Shown here in pieces: positions 1 to 16,424 of a DNA stretch of 64,000 bases (within the stretch, counting starts at the first letter, position 1; every line of letters begins with the position of its first letter). Origin of the DNA: Ehretia macrophylla (taxonomy: Eukaryota; Streptophyta; Magnoliopsida; Boraginales; Ehretiaceae); NCBI GenBank assembly GCA_037974665.1, contig CM075768.1:59352316-59416315 (forward strand). The letters run 5' to 3'. The translations under genes and the position numbers were made by a program. The notes under the pieces were generated by a model. The model was not told the origin of the DNA. It worked only from the letters and a program-made list of their open reading frames with translations, and did no database searches.

Positions 1-1350
1 GTCGAGACATGTTGTGGGTGGGTTGTAGATATTTAGCGCGCTCATTAGTTTTGGTCCCTCGAATTACTTCTTATCCCCCAAGGGGTATGTTGCAACATTG
101 TTTCCCCTGTAGAGTTTTAAAAGAAACCCCGATTACAGTCTCCCCTTCAAAATTCAACTCAATTGGATTTTTTTTGGCCTAATTCTTCTTTCAATGATAT
201 ATTGATCAACCTTTGATCAAGGGGACACCTTCTCCTAAGGTTAAAAGAAAGACCTGGCTAAGACAAGCTATGTCCTATAAGATATTTACTAGTATAGATA
301 ATGGTGACAATCTCATGGTATATGCACACTTATATGAGTTTTTACCATAACATAAATGAACCATGTTAATATCTTTTTTTTTTTTTTTTTTGTACTTCTT
401 GCGTAGTATTCTTTTCTTCCTTAAAGAACAGTTATCTAGTTTTTGTCTTGTAACTGCTGTTCATCTGCATACGAATTGCAGCCGTGCTCAAAAAGGGGCT
501 CGCTTTGACCGTTAAAAGTAGGTAACCTGTTTTCCCTCTTTGTTTGCAAAGCCGTTAGCAGCAAACTTTTCCACCATTTCACATTAAATAGTAAAAGTCA
601 TATAGGAATGCTTGAATTCAAATCCAAATGTCACTGAGAATATGTGCAAATAATATCTAAGTCAGCAGCTCGATATCTTGTATTTCTCGCCTAATATATT
701 CTAGAAACCAAATCAACGCTTTATCCCATCAGGTGGCTTCAATGTTACGATACCACTCATTCTTGTTGAGAGTAACATCTCAAATCTAATAAAGAAACCA
801 AGGTAATATTTTCATTTATTCATCAAAAGAGGACATGATCTTCATGCTAGCCGTTGGCTACCTAATGATACACTCTATGCAAAGGACAAACTCCCCACAT
901 AGGCAGAGTTGCCTAATGTAATCTGTATTACGATAAAAACTTACTGAGATGAGTTCAATTGAAATCCTATATTGTTCTGAACTAATGAATGCAAATCCAG
1001 TGCCCTCAAACAAATTCTCCTCACTTGACACCTTTGCAGGAAGTAATTGGCAAACAAACAGAAAGTGTTGCGTCCGAGGGGCGCACACACACACAGATAA
1101 AGAGAGAGAATGTTATTAACTCATCGATAAAAATTTTACTTCCTCACAACTGAACTAAAGATTCTGTTCTATTGAACTAACCAAAATCTATTTCCCGCTA
1201 CGGTTAAAACTAGAAGAATTGAATGCTATCATTACAACAAGAAGAAAGAATGACCTCTTACGTACTATTCTAACAAGGAGAATAAATCACCTTCTTAAAA
1301 GCTGACCGTGGAATGAAGCTCTCTCCTTATCCCTCTTAAGCTGTCTTGCT
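1..1350. other. Intergenic DNA and 3' flank of HEMC
   Basis: No coding region is supported here. A run of 18 T lies at about 374-391. The short open frames have no recognisable peptide. The part nearest 1350 should hold the 3'UTR of the minus-strand HEMC gene, but I could not place a polyadenylation site. Confidence 0.6.
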
Positions 1351-5180
<3,830 letters not shown>

Positions 5181-6109
5181 TTGAGATAAGAAAGAAAGAA
5201 GATGGAATTTTTCAACTGGGTTTTGGCTTAGCTTTTTTTAGCATCTGTTTTTGTTTTTGTTTGTGCTGTCAACTTATCCTCCAGGTCAGCAGCCAATGAT
5301 CTGCCATGTCAGCAGCTTGAAATCTTAACAAAGTGACACGTCATTTTTCCTTTTGCAAGTATAAAATTAACATTACTGAAAACTTCTTTAAAATAACACG
5401 ATATTTAAAACGAAAAGATCTTTGTTTTTTGTGCGTAGATCTTATATATGTGCCTATATAATCCCACGCACATATTTGAATAAGAGGATTAGGTTAGATT
5501 GATATTCGCATGCTGGCAAATATATTTTTTTCTATTTCATTTTGGTGACAAATTTAAACTTTAGAGGGTTATAATGAATCAAGATTATACCTATGCTACT
5601 ACTTAGTTATTAGTCCTTATTTTATTCTAGAGAAAAATTTAGTTCGAAAAACTGTATCATGTGACACTTTTATGATTTGGTTAAAGAAACGATGATTATA
5701 CAACAATTTATGTGAGGGAGAATTTATAAATAAGTGATAAAGGGCATTTTATTTGCTTGCAATATTTGCATTTTGTTTAGATGTTAACAATGTCTAGATT
5801 TCAATTTTCAATAAATAGAAAAAAAGTAGAAATCAGAATTTTGTTTTATTTAGAGGTTTCCATGTTTAATATTCCATTAAGACTTGAGCCCACCACTACA
5901 AAATCTACAGCCCAAGCAAAACAATCATAAAGAAACTTGACAATTGAAGGGCCTGCTAGAGTTATTTGGGCCAGGAAAAGTCCAATACTTATCTATTATG
6001 GGCTTTCGGATTTCAGACTACTATTTAATCGACCAACCCGCCGGGTCTGAAAGAACTTCGCAACAAAATGCTCTTGGCAGAAGGTTAGGTCCTGTTCTCT
6101 ATTCCTTTT
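5181..6109. other. HEMC 5' flank and intergenic DNA
   Basis: This holds the 5'UTR and promoter region of the minus-strand HEMC gene. I found no confident TATA box or named element. The stretch CCAGGTCAGCAGCCAATGAT (5281-5300) carries a CCAAT core. Nothing else was recognised. Confidence 0.45.
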
Positions 6110-6295
6110 ATTGGTATAAAAGAGGCAGTGTAATATATGAGACTCTCACTATGTATAAGGTTTGGGGGAGAGATGGACTTACTTTGTAGTATGTTATATG
6201 CAGACTTTGTATTGTAAAATGTTGTTTTCACGACTTAAATCTGTGACTTTCAAGTTACACGGTGACAACTTTACCGTTGAGGCAAGTCTCCTCTT
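6110..6295 (-). mobile_element. Au-like SINE, diverged
   Basis: Read on the minus strand from about 6295, it has an A box region (TTGCCTCAACGGTAAAGTTG) and a B box region (GTCACAGATTTAAGTCGTG). These are followed by a body matching my recollection of the plant Au SINE: GTGAAAACAACA, then CATAGTGAGAG, then CTGCCTCTTTT near 6113. The order and spacing of all blocks fit a nearly full-length copy. Family assignment is from memory, not from a search. The short open frame on the plus strand over it (5944-6189) is not a gene. Confidence 0.7.
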
Positions 6296-8130
6296 CATTC
6301 ATTCTATAAGTATAACAAACTAAAAATTAGATGATTATACAATAATGTTTATTGATTGTATTATCTTGAAATGTGTTTCCATTAAGAGGAATCAATTATG
6401 AAGGCATTCGCATCTTCGGTTCGAATCAATCAATAGACTATTATATGAAGTTCGGTAGCTAACTCTTATGCCTAACCTAACTAATTCGTATGATTCCTCT
6501 TTTGTAAGTCGTTTGTTTTAGGATTTGGACTCTAATATGAGTTTGAAAAACTTTCTAAAAATACTTTCAATCACAAAAAAAAAAAAAAAAAAAAAAACTT
6601 GAAGGCCGGTGATAAGAAAGGTTATGGTATAAATCAGTCATGGTGCGAAGGGACCACAAGCCTGTGAATGCAGTCTCTCACAGCAAATTTAACAGTCAAA
6701 TTTTGGAAGAGATGTAAACCTGACCTCTTTTATTATCAAAGTGTTCTAGCAGCACAAGTAACTTGTACAACTACTTTCAAAGGAGAAGAGTAAACCGAAT
6801 GAATTTATTTATAACGTTAATATATTAAAAATAAAATGAAACGATCATAAATTATTAATATTAGTATAATAAAATAATGTAGACAATCTAACACTTTTAA
6901 AATTTTATTCATAAATAATATTATAAATACATCCTTACCCGAGAGTCAAGTATTCTGTCATTCAAGCTTTTGCTGTGTATTGCCAGTATGGGAATTGTAG
7001 CTCTATGGTTCACGATCATTATCACTTTTATCAGATGCAGCCTCCCCAGATTTTTTGGGAATCTCATTCATCACCTTCACCAAGATATAGGACCTATCTT
7101 TGAATCTGTCAGACACTCTAGATTCTCTCCAAATGGGAGCGTCAAAGTGAGAAAACGTGCAATTCACATGTACGATATGGATAAATTTATGTTATACCAA
7201 ATTTTCAATTATTATCTAACATAGATTGTAATGAGTCACATGTTTATAAATTGTGTAGGTTATTATATTATTACAATGATAAAATATTTAACTTACAACT
7301 TCAGTAAAACACGATAAATTTTTTTTGCATATACCTGAACAATGCAATGCAACTTTAAGTTGGGACACAAGTGAGAGTCAAGTGCTTCAGTTGCCCTTAG
7401 TAAAGGGGGGAAGAACAGATGGATACACACAGTTGCAGAATCATGTATGATTAAGGGTGTATCTAATTTAGAAAAAAACCTATTTTTTTATTAAAAGAAA
7501 AAAAAATCTCATTAGATATATAATTAAGGATATACTTAATTTAAAAATATATATATATATATATATTTTTTGTACTGCTGATATTCTGGCTCCGCCACGG
7601 GATACATATGATCTGCCTACATAATTTTTTTCCAATCTGCTCAACTGCTTGAAAAAAAATATTGATCATGACAACATGCATTAGACAAGCTTGGACTTTA
7701 AACCATTATATTTTCTCTTTTATAATAATGAAATCCTATGCCTGCTGTGACCCACTATACTCCTTTTCTGATCTTTTTACTTAACTTTTGTGCTATTTAC
7801 AATTTTGTGGTGGTTATGGGAAAGTTATAGTTGATGGGAGCAATAATAGAGCTGCCATAGATGGAGAAAGATGAACACAGAATTCTCATTGGGGAATCCA
7901 CCTATCCATCTGCTTTTTATCTAGCCATCTTGCTAAAGTGAAAAAAAAAAAAAAAAAAAAGTGAATCTTGAATTATTGGAATATATGTTCAAAGAATTAT
8001 GTACATTATCAGTGGTCCAATGGAAAAGAGAAAATTGAATGACAAAACTTCCAATTCAAATGGTACATATGCTTCTAATTAAATATATTTGGTGTGTCGA
8101 AATTTCCCTTGTCAGAGTCATACAAAAGAT
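6296..8130. other. Intergenic DNA, no gene recognised
   Basis: AT-rich sequence with an A run (about 6575-6597), a short (AT)n tract (about 7548-7568) and another A run near 7941-7960. The open frame at 6970-7224 has no recognisable domain and no splice or promoter context, so I do not call it. Confidence 0.5.
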
Positions 8131-8370
8131 GATTAATATGAGGGGCCGATCTTGTATTTGGTTAACGACTTTTTAATCCATTGATACACAAGTAGGTCTC
8201 ACATATTGAAGATTAATATGAGGGGTTGGTTTTATGTTTAACCAACGGCCCTTCAACCCACTAATACACAGGTAAATCTCACATATTGAAGATTAATATG
8301 AGGACCGGGTTTGTGTTTGGTCAATAATCGTTCTGTTCACTAATATACAGGTAGATCCCATATGTAAAAC
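8131..8370. repeat. 80-bp tandem repeat, three copies
   Basis: GATTAATATGAGG begins each copy at 8131, 8211 and 8291, an exact 80-bp spacing. Each copy continues with a diverged 'ggtttTGTGTTTGGTyAAyra... CACTAATACACAGGTARATCTCACATATTGAA' body. It is noncoding. Confidence 0.85.
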
Positions 8371-9865
8371 ACAAGAATTTTCATAATTAGAGCAAGTTGG
8401 ATTTTATTTTCGATAGGGGTTAATGTTAAATGCCAAGGCAAACTCAGAAGATCGAGGACCTGGAAAATTGCAGGTCACTCTGGAGCATTAGTGCCTTTTT
8501 ATCCTGTGTGCTGCGTAATTGATAACATATCCATGTGGGTTTACGTTTTTTCAGAATTAATATTCAATTAGCACTCCTATTAAACAATCTCATTAAGAAT
8601 GTGAACCCTTGTCTGGTGAGGCCATCAATTTGTGATGAACATGTTGGCAGCTTAACCAATACTGATCATTTTATCTTTTTGTTACGATCTCATAGCCTCT
8701 TCTGTTTGTCTCCTTACTTGCAGCCAAATTATCTACACAGTGCACAAGTTAGTGCCAATAAAAGTGCACAGACGGTGGTGGAGCGTAGGTGAAAGATTTG
8801 TGTATGTCTCAAATTCAAATTAATCAAGAAACTATTTTTTTTTGGATTAGTCACCGTAGGTGGATTTATACTTGGATTAGCAGTTATTACAATCCTCACT
8901 AATCCCAAAAGCAGAACAATTAGAGAGTGAATTTGAGTTGTATTTATTAAAAATATATGTATGTTTAAGGTGTTTTTATGCTGAAAAATCAATTTACTCT
9001 TCGAGTAAAAAAAATTACTCAATATGAGTGTTAAATTGTATGATTTCAACCACTACTAAATATAAGTCTTGAATCTACCCCTCGTCTTGTGTATAATTAA
9101 CTCAAAACATATCTTTTTAAAATGCAATTATGCGTGCAGAATTTGAACTTGCTCACCTTCGCTCTCATTAGGGCCATGAGAATTCCTTAATTGATAAATC
9201 CTGTGTTTAATTAACTCAAATATATCTCTTTTAAACGAAATTATGTATTTAGAATGCGAATTTTGGTGCGACTTCTAAAGGGGTGTTTTCCACTATCAAA
9301 AAATGAGCATCACATACGTTAAAATATGAAAAGCTGCACAAGTAGATTTTAGCAAGAAAGATTACATTGAAAGCATCACTTACCCATTCTATAATTGCAG
9401 ATGAATAATTCAGCCTGCTCTTATTGTCCTTGTGACTTGAAAAAGAAAAAATCCAGGGCCAGGCACATGGTGATAACATCGAAGTATGACAGCGCACTTG
9501 ATGGGTGTAAGTTGAACAAAGACTGCATTGAAGATACTTCAGTATAGACAACCAATGCAATATAAAAACACACAACATGATATTGTCCATATGCTTTTTT
9601 CTGACTTATATTGATGGTATCAGCTGAGTAATGAAGACATGTATAAGCCAGGTAAGAGAGGCTGGGACATGCCATTAGGTGGGACAATTCGGTATTCGAA
9701 ATTTTTACTATACTTTAAATGTAAAAAAGATATTATTTGGAAATAATAATTTATCACTTAATTCTTGCATGAGTATGTGGGTTTGTCTGCATTGTTTTGA
9801 AAAATCTAATGAATGAACACGCTAGGGTTCGACAGGTTGCCAACTTCTGCATGATTTTTAGCGTT

Positions 9866-10384
9866 TTTAACCATTAAATCCCTTATGTTTTAAAATGATT
9901 TTAGTCATTTAACTTTATATTGCGTGCCATCATTAGTCCTTCACTTCAATTCCGTCAGGATATTTGATGTTTTTGTCACTTGCGACCCATGTGTTGTCCA
10001 AACCTCATATATTTCTAACCATGTCTAAATTCACTTATGTCCTTTGAAGATATACAACTTGGGCATTTTTCATTTAGGGATTTAAAACACACACAATTTT
10101 TTTTTTTTTTTTTTAAAAAAGCTTTAGTATACGTACTCCATTTAGCAGCCAATAAATCATAAATTTTCCTTTTTATTTTTAACATTCTTTTAAATCATTA
10201 AAGGAACCTATTAATCAAAAATTTTGGTTGGGCTGACTTTTTTCCCCTGAAAAATTGCTTCTTTCACTTTCACGTGTAGTGCACGTGATAAGTCTGTTCA
10301 TTTTTTTAACAGAAATACTAAAAAAGACTAATAATGTTACAAATTTATAACATGAAGGATTAAAATACCACGTTTCAAAAAGGG
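9866..10384. mobile_element. Fold-back (long inverted repeat) element, noncoding
   Basis: The left arm begins TTAAATCCCTTATGTTTTA and the right arm ends GGATTAAAATACCACG, imperfect reverse complements of each other. The 'AGTCATTTAAC/ATCATTAGTCC' blocks on the left pair loosely with 'AAAGACTAATAATG' on the right. The centre holds CACGTGTAGTGCACGTG, itself near-palindromic. The 'TTAGTCC'-type arms are typical of noncoding Mutator-like fold-back elements in plants. No target duplication was fixed. Confidence 0.45.
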
Positions 10385-11960
10385 ATAATTACACTACAAG
10401 TTCCCATTTTTTATATTTTTTAAAGTAGTCCTTATTGTATTAAATGATTCAAATTAGTCCCTACTATTTTTTAAAAAGTGTCAATTTAAACCCTACTGTT
10501 AAATATTTAACTGAAAATCTATAAAATAACTAAAATACACTTAGAAATTAATTAAAATTAATAAATTGCTCACCCCAACCCCCACCCCGAATGAACCCCA
10601 ACCGTCCCCCCACCCTCGATCAACCCAGCCCCGTTTGACCCAAAAAAAAAAATCTGACCCAAAAAATAATAATAACCCCAACCAGTCCCCTAATCCATGC
10701 TTGGTGTGTGTACATTGTGTGTATTTGTGTGTGTGAGTATGTGTATGGTTTGTGTGCGTGTGTTTGTGTGTATTTTTAATGTGTATGCATGAGAGTTGTT
10801 TGTGAGCGTGTAAGTGGTGATGGCGTTGGTGGAAGTTGTGGGGATGTGGTAATAGTAGTGGTATCAATGGTGGTGACAGAGAAGATGGATTGGGGGACTA
10901 AATCAATTTTTTTTACAACTTTAGGGATAAAATTAAATTTATTTGTCAATTTTGGGGACTAAGGCTCCTGTTTGTTTGTCGTAAAATAATTTGTTGGTAG
11001 AAAATATTTTTCTAGAAAATAGAATATTTTCTGGTGTTTGGTTGTCACACGATAAAATATTTTCTGATATTTGGATCTAATAGTGAAAAAATGGTTAAAG
11101 CTATTAATTTTTTAATTTTTAAAAAAATAATAATAACCAGTCATTATTAATTAATTTATTTATTTATTAATAAAATTTTAAACAATATATAATATATAAA
11201 TTAATTAATTAATAATTGCATAAAATAATAATTATTATTAAAATTAGATAATTAATTAATTAATTAATAGTTAATAAATAAATAAATAACCTTAAATTAA
11301 TTAATTAGTTAATTAATTATAATTAATTAATATTAAATATAATTTTATTATTAATTTATTAGTCATCAAATTAACATTAATCATTTTTTATTATTTAGTT
11401 AATTAAATTTTATTATTAATTAATTAAAATTTCAATTAATTATTTTTAATCTATAAAATTGATAAATAAATAATTATTATTTATTTAATGAATATAAATC
11501 TTTAATTAATCAAATAATTAATCAGTTGATTAATTAATTATTAATTCAATTAATTTATTAACTATTAAATTAAAATTAATTAATTAATTAATTTTTATTT
11601 AATAATAATTAATTAGAAATATGACGGGAGTGGGGTGGGGTCGGGGGTTGGGTTAGGTTGGGGTAGAACGAGTGGAAAACTTTTTCTTCTACCAAAGGCA
11701 TGAAAATATTTTCCACTTATTTCAACTAAATATTTTTCTTTGATCGGAAAATATTTTTCCGCTTGACCAATTTTTTTTTCTCCCAAAGGACATGATGTTA
11801 TGTACTAAATTGACAATTTTTTGAAAATATTAGGGATCAAAATGATACTTTTTGAAAGTATTCGTTATTGATTTGAACAATTTGAAATAATGAAGACTAA
11901 TTTGTAGAAAAGGGAAAGAAATGGAATTATATGTGTTATTCTTCCTTTTAAAAATATGGG
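10385..11960. mobile_element. Larger fold-back element carrying a second nested element
   Basis: The left end (about 10385-10510: GGATAATTACACTACAAG, then CAAATTAGTCCCTACTA) matches the reverse complement of the right end (about 11800-11955: GAAGACTAATTTG, then TGTGTTATTC). At 10969 the text changes to CTCCTGTTTGTTTGTCGTAA, the terminal motif of the Tourist-like MITE seen intact at 62992. GAAAATATTTTCC-type blocks continue to about 11775, so a second element sits inside the first. A GT-rich tract (10700-10830) gives a His/Thr-rich open frame that is not a gene. Confidence 0.45.
11095..11625. repeat. Extremely AT-rich TTAATTAA tract
   Basis: About 530 bp are almost entirely A and T and dominated by AATTAATT words that are self-complementary in every register. 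It sits inside the nested element at 10969-11775. Confidence 0.85.
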
Positions 11961-13351
11961 ATGTAATTGCCAAAAGCGATAAAGATAGATGACTATTAGT
12001 GTTATTTACCTTGTATTTATATAATCATTTGGAGGACAATTAGATGTATCTAACCTAAAGTTGTTCCCTCACTCATATATTTCAAATGTATTTTCACTTA
12101 AACATTGCAAAAAATGTATAATTGCATCGAATATTAGTTATTCATGTTCATCAACCAGAATTTTACATCAATCAAGATAATAACAACATTATATTGTGTT
12201 TATCAGCCCAATTCCATAAATTTGTTTCATTTATCTATTTTGAACGTAGTAGGGTTATGATGGTTGTTTGATACAACAAAAGCTAAACCAAAATCTACGA
12301 ATTCTAGAAAAAGGCAAAAATAATCAAAGTGGTGGATAAAATGGATTAAATCGTTTGTGGTGAAGATAAGAGAAATAAACCACGTGGCGGTAAGTGTATC
12401 CTTATGAGGAGCGTCTCTTATGCGACGTTGCACGTATTTAAGATGTTAAATTTTAAGATACATGACGTAGCCTGGAAGACATAGACGGACCTATATAGGA
12501 GTTAGTGAGCGAAACTGTAAAAAGTGAGTTAGGGTTGCATTTTCTAAAAATATGTGTATCTTTTCAAATACTTTTAGGTTGAAAATTCGATTTAGTCCAT
12601 ATTGAAAAAAAAAATACTCATAAATGATTATTAAATTTTATAACTTCAGCCCTACTAAATAACAATTTTGGATTCGCCCCTACTAAAGGAAGTACGGTCC
12701 ATGTTAGTTAGACATACAAAAACTTACTCATTGTCCCTTTAAGAAACTAATCTCCTTGCTAATTTGAACCTGAGATGTGAGTAAATCTCCAAGCTACACT
12801 CTAAATGCCCGCCTGCTAAACAAGGATTTGGATTCTCTCATATTTTTATCCTCTCAAATATGTTGAAGGGATAATCTCATTCACCCATATTATATTTTAG
12901 TCTAAATTATTAACTATTAGATCAAGACATTCACAAACATTAGATAAAATTATGAAATCAATCTAAACCCTTCACTTCATAACTAAATTGTGAGAAGACG
13001 TAAAAATGTTTTAGACTTGTTAAGTTTAGCCACACTGAAAATAAAATTTTTAGGTTATATAGAATCATCATTCAAAAGAAAAAATCTTTACAAATTTGAT
13101 CTCACGACTTATATTCATTTAATCCAATGGTTTATAATTTAGATTCAAATAATATAGGTAGATGAGATCATTCCTCCAATATATTGAAGATGATAAAAAT
13201 AAGAGAAAATCTAAATTCACTAAACTAACCCATGGAATTTTATTGCCCGTATTAGCCCCCTACCCAACCCAAAAAACTAACCCATGGAATTTCATTGCCC
13301 GTATAGTATCCCACCCAACCCAAAATCCCACCTTATTTTGATTTCAAATGC

Positions 13352-13382
<31 letters not shown>

Positions 13383-14830
13383 CAGGTAGCATATTATTAA
13401 TTAAACAAAGTTCATACAAAGAAGAATTGGGCTCAAACTATACAAGAACCCAGAAAATAAAACAAATAAGCAAAAGATACACGCAAAAGCTACAAACACA
13501 ATACTAAAGATACACGCAAAAGCTGCAAACACAATACTAAAAAGGGAGGTAAAACATCAAATATGGGTGACGGGACCTATGTTAATTGTATAAGTAACCC
13601 AAGCTGTCACAAAGTTGGCTAGAGAAGACAGAAGTCGGTAGTGACCTAGCGAGGAAGATAGACAGAACTGAAAATTGTAAACAACAGTGGAAACTCTCTG
13701 GTCATAACTTGAGGAACTCCCAATAGCATTCAACATCAGTTGTGTGATAGAAGCCAAACCAAAAGAACATAAACCAACACACAAAAAGAAGATATAACAT
13801 AGAGGAGGGGAAAGGAGAGGGGGTGACTATAAGATCAACCGAAAATTTTAAATGCCTCTCTCTCTCACTACGCCAAAGAAAGAAAGAAAAAAAAAAAAAA
13901 AACTCTCACGTGCAAATTTATCTCCCCCGTGCAAAGTTATCCGACATGGCAAGCTCTAGCCAGCATGGCATTGCATATCTTTTCCGAATCAGTTACTGCA
14001 ATAGTCATCACCATCAAATAAATTACCATCAATAAATTTAACTATCCTTCTTAATCAAGTCAAAGAAAACGAGCGAACAAAGGAAAGGAGATAAAAAGGA
14101 AACGCTCACCTTCCGGATGTAGCCCTAAAATTTTGCTGTATTTACGGAATGACCAAATCTCTGCTACTACTTACCAAACTATACAAAAAGGATCAAGTGA
14201 GCAATTAATTACCATTAGCACTTACCAAAGTCAAGCCTCAAGGATGAAAGTAAAGAATAAATATTTTGGTCGAATGATAAGTAGATTTACTTTGGTGATA
14301 TAAAATATATATATATATATTTTTAAGTATTTAAATATGTATTTTAATAGAAAGAGAATTATAAAAAATATGTCAAGATAATTTCAATTTATATAAAATG
14401 CGTCTCGTTCTTTTTTTATAAAAGACAAAAATTTTATTCCAACGTCCCGGTTCTAAAGCTCAAGCACGATTACTGGACCTTTGGTTTAGTACTATACTCC
14501 TCAATGTAAGTGTGAGAGATTGTGAGATCAATTCTTTTAACTAATATCATTTTATATGTATTGTACAATTTAAGTATCATTTAAATTAAAAAAAAAAGAA
14601 GAAAAATTCAAGCATGATTATAGCCTTTTAAACTAAAACAAACAAAATCAAACTAAATAACTTTTATATTATTGAATGAGATCCATTGTATAGATGGAAA
14701 GATACCTCTTATTTTTTAAAGCCAAATCTTTAAAATTGACCAATTCCTAAACAAATAAAGGAATAAATAAATCTGACTTTTTTTCCTTACAAAACAAACA
14801 TCTTTTTCCACAGCCTTTTCTTTTCTCACC
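11961..14830. other. Intergenic DNA upstream of the RING gene
   Basis: No gene was recognised. Visible items are a duplicated block CTAACCCATGGAATTT (about 13224 and 13277), a (CT)n tract (about 13352-13379), and an insertion bounded by 17-bp repeats that is listed separately. The rest is AT-rich single-copy-looking DNA. Confidence 0.5.
13346..13866 (-). mobile_element. Possible retroposed insertion bounded by 17-bp direct repeats
   Basis: AAATGCCTCTCTCTCTC occurs at 13346-13362 and again at 13850-13866. Between them lies about 470 bp with a different composition, including 'GGGCTCAAACTATACAAG'. It resembles the antisense 3' end of a plant LINE, but it has no clear poly(A) tail and no recognisable protein. 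The CT-rich duplicate could also be coincidental. Confidence 0.35.
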
Positions 14831-14944
14831 TTAAAAACCGAACCCTTAATAAACCCCACCTCATCCCCATACTCACCTTTTATCTCTCATTGCATTGCCT
14901 TTGCATGCTTTTGTTCTCTTCTCCACCCCAAAACAAAAGCAAAC

Positions 14945-14948
<4 letters not shown>

Positions 14949-14980
<32 letters not shown>
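14949..14980 (+). repeat. (AC)16 microsatellite, probable 5'UTR of the RING gene
   Basis: An uninterrupted AC run about 52 bp upstream of the ATG at 15033. It probably lies in the transcribed leader, since AT-rich promoter-like sequence lies further upstream (about 14820-14850). Confidence 0.8.
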
Positions 14981-14985
<5 letters not shown>

Positions 14986-15032
14986 TACATAGACACATAC
15001 ATATAGACACAACGAAATATACGTGGCTTTCC

Positions 15033-16424
15033 ATGGCTGTTGAAGCTCGGCACCTCAATCTCTTCCCTCCTCAGATCCTCTGCAGCAGGTATATATCAAT
15101 ATATGTGCATATATGTATGTGTGTGTGTATATATATATATAGATAGGTAGGGAAAAGGTAATAATATATGCTTAATATATGTATGTGTTTGTGTTGAATG
15201 CAGGAATACGATGATGAATGTAATGGAAGGTACAGGTAATCTATATAGTAGTACGGGGATAGGCTACGGAACGGCGGCGGCGGCTGTGGCGCCGACGACA
15301 ACCGTGGAGACGCTGATACCGATGTACGGTTCGGCGATGACGGATTCGTTACCGGCGAAGACTGCTGCTACAATGAAGGCTGCCGACAGTGGCCTCACCT
15401 ATGCTCTACCTGCTCCTCTTGCTGCTGTTGCAGTTTCTAGAAAGCGATCTAGAGATGATAATCCGTTGCTTTCCTTCGCCGCTCAGAATTGCAACCAGAG
15501 CCACCGCTCCTCCGTCGGCGCAGCCGTGAGCTCCTTCACTTTTCTCGGCGAAGATATCTCGTTTCAGATCCAACAGCAACAGCTCGAAATCGATCGCCTC
15601 ATTGCTCAACATGTATGAATTATGAATTTATAATCTTAATTAATTCAAATTTTGAATTAAGATATATAACAAATTGATGATTGTGATTCGCTTACATAAA
15701 TATGTATGTGTTTTAGCAGAATGAGAAGGTGAGAATGGAGATTGAAGAGAGGAGAAAGAGAAATTCGAGAAGGTTAATAGCTGCGGTTGAAGAAAGCGTG
15801 ATGAAGAAACTGAAAGTAAAAGAAGAAGAAATTGAGAAAATCAACAAATTAAATTGGGCGTTGGAAGACCGCGTGAAGACACTCTGCGTTGAGAATCAAA
15901 TGTGGCGAGATTTGGCTCAAATGAATGAAGCCACAGGAAACGCTTTACGGAGCAATCTCGAACAAGTCCTCGCGCAACGCCGCCAGCACGGCGGCGTTGC
16001 GGCGGAGGCGGCATTGGTTGACGATGCTCAGTCGCGCTGTGGCAGCAATTTCGATGAGGAAATCGACCGGCGAACTATAGCAAATGGAGCTGCAGAAATT
16101 AATGGTTTCTGGCGCACGTTAGCAGATGGCACTTCAGAAAGTAAAGGTGAGTGGCGCACGTTAGCAGGGAGCGATGCGAAAAGCAAAGGTGTGGTGAAAA
16201 GTATGAACAGTAACGGAAACGATGGATGCGTTAACGGCGCTGGTAATGTTAACGGTAACGGCGGTAATATAAACAGGTTTTGCAGAAGCTGTGGAAAAGA
16301 AGAATCGTGCGTGTTGCTTTTGCCGTGCAGGCATCTTTGCCTCTGTACCATTTGCGGATCGTCTCTTCACGTTTGCCCTATCTGTAAATCCACCAAAACT
16401 GCTAGTCTTCATGTTAATTTTTGA
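15033..16424 (+). CDS. BOI/BRG-type RING E3 ubiquitin ligase (S-RNase-binding-protein-like), 3 exons
   Basis: Exons are 15033-15088, 15204-15612 and 15717-16424 (TGA), all with GT/AG introns, giving about 390 aa. The N-terminus starts MAVEARHLNLFPPQ, typical of this family, followed by a low-complexity Ala/Thr/Ser region with a KRSRDD patch. Residues about 160-245 form a charged coiled coil ending in WRDLAQMNEATGNALRSNL, the conserved block before the RING in BOI proteins. The C-terminal C3HC4 RING occupies about 344-379 (Cys344, Cys347, Cys359, His361, Cys365, Cys368, Cys375, Cys378), and the protein ends TASLHVNF. Family members act as ubiquitin ligases restraining cell death, stress and gibberellin responses; substrates here are unknown. 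Exon 3 has tandem acceptors (TTTTAGCAG|), so residue 156 Gln is optional. A WRTLA-containing segment is duplicated before the RING. Confidence 0.93.

Noticed and set aside
10541..10867. His/Thr-rich open frame
   Set aside because: Produced by a GT/TG-rich tract inside a transposon.
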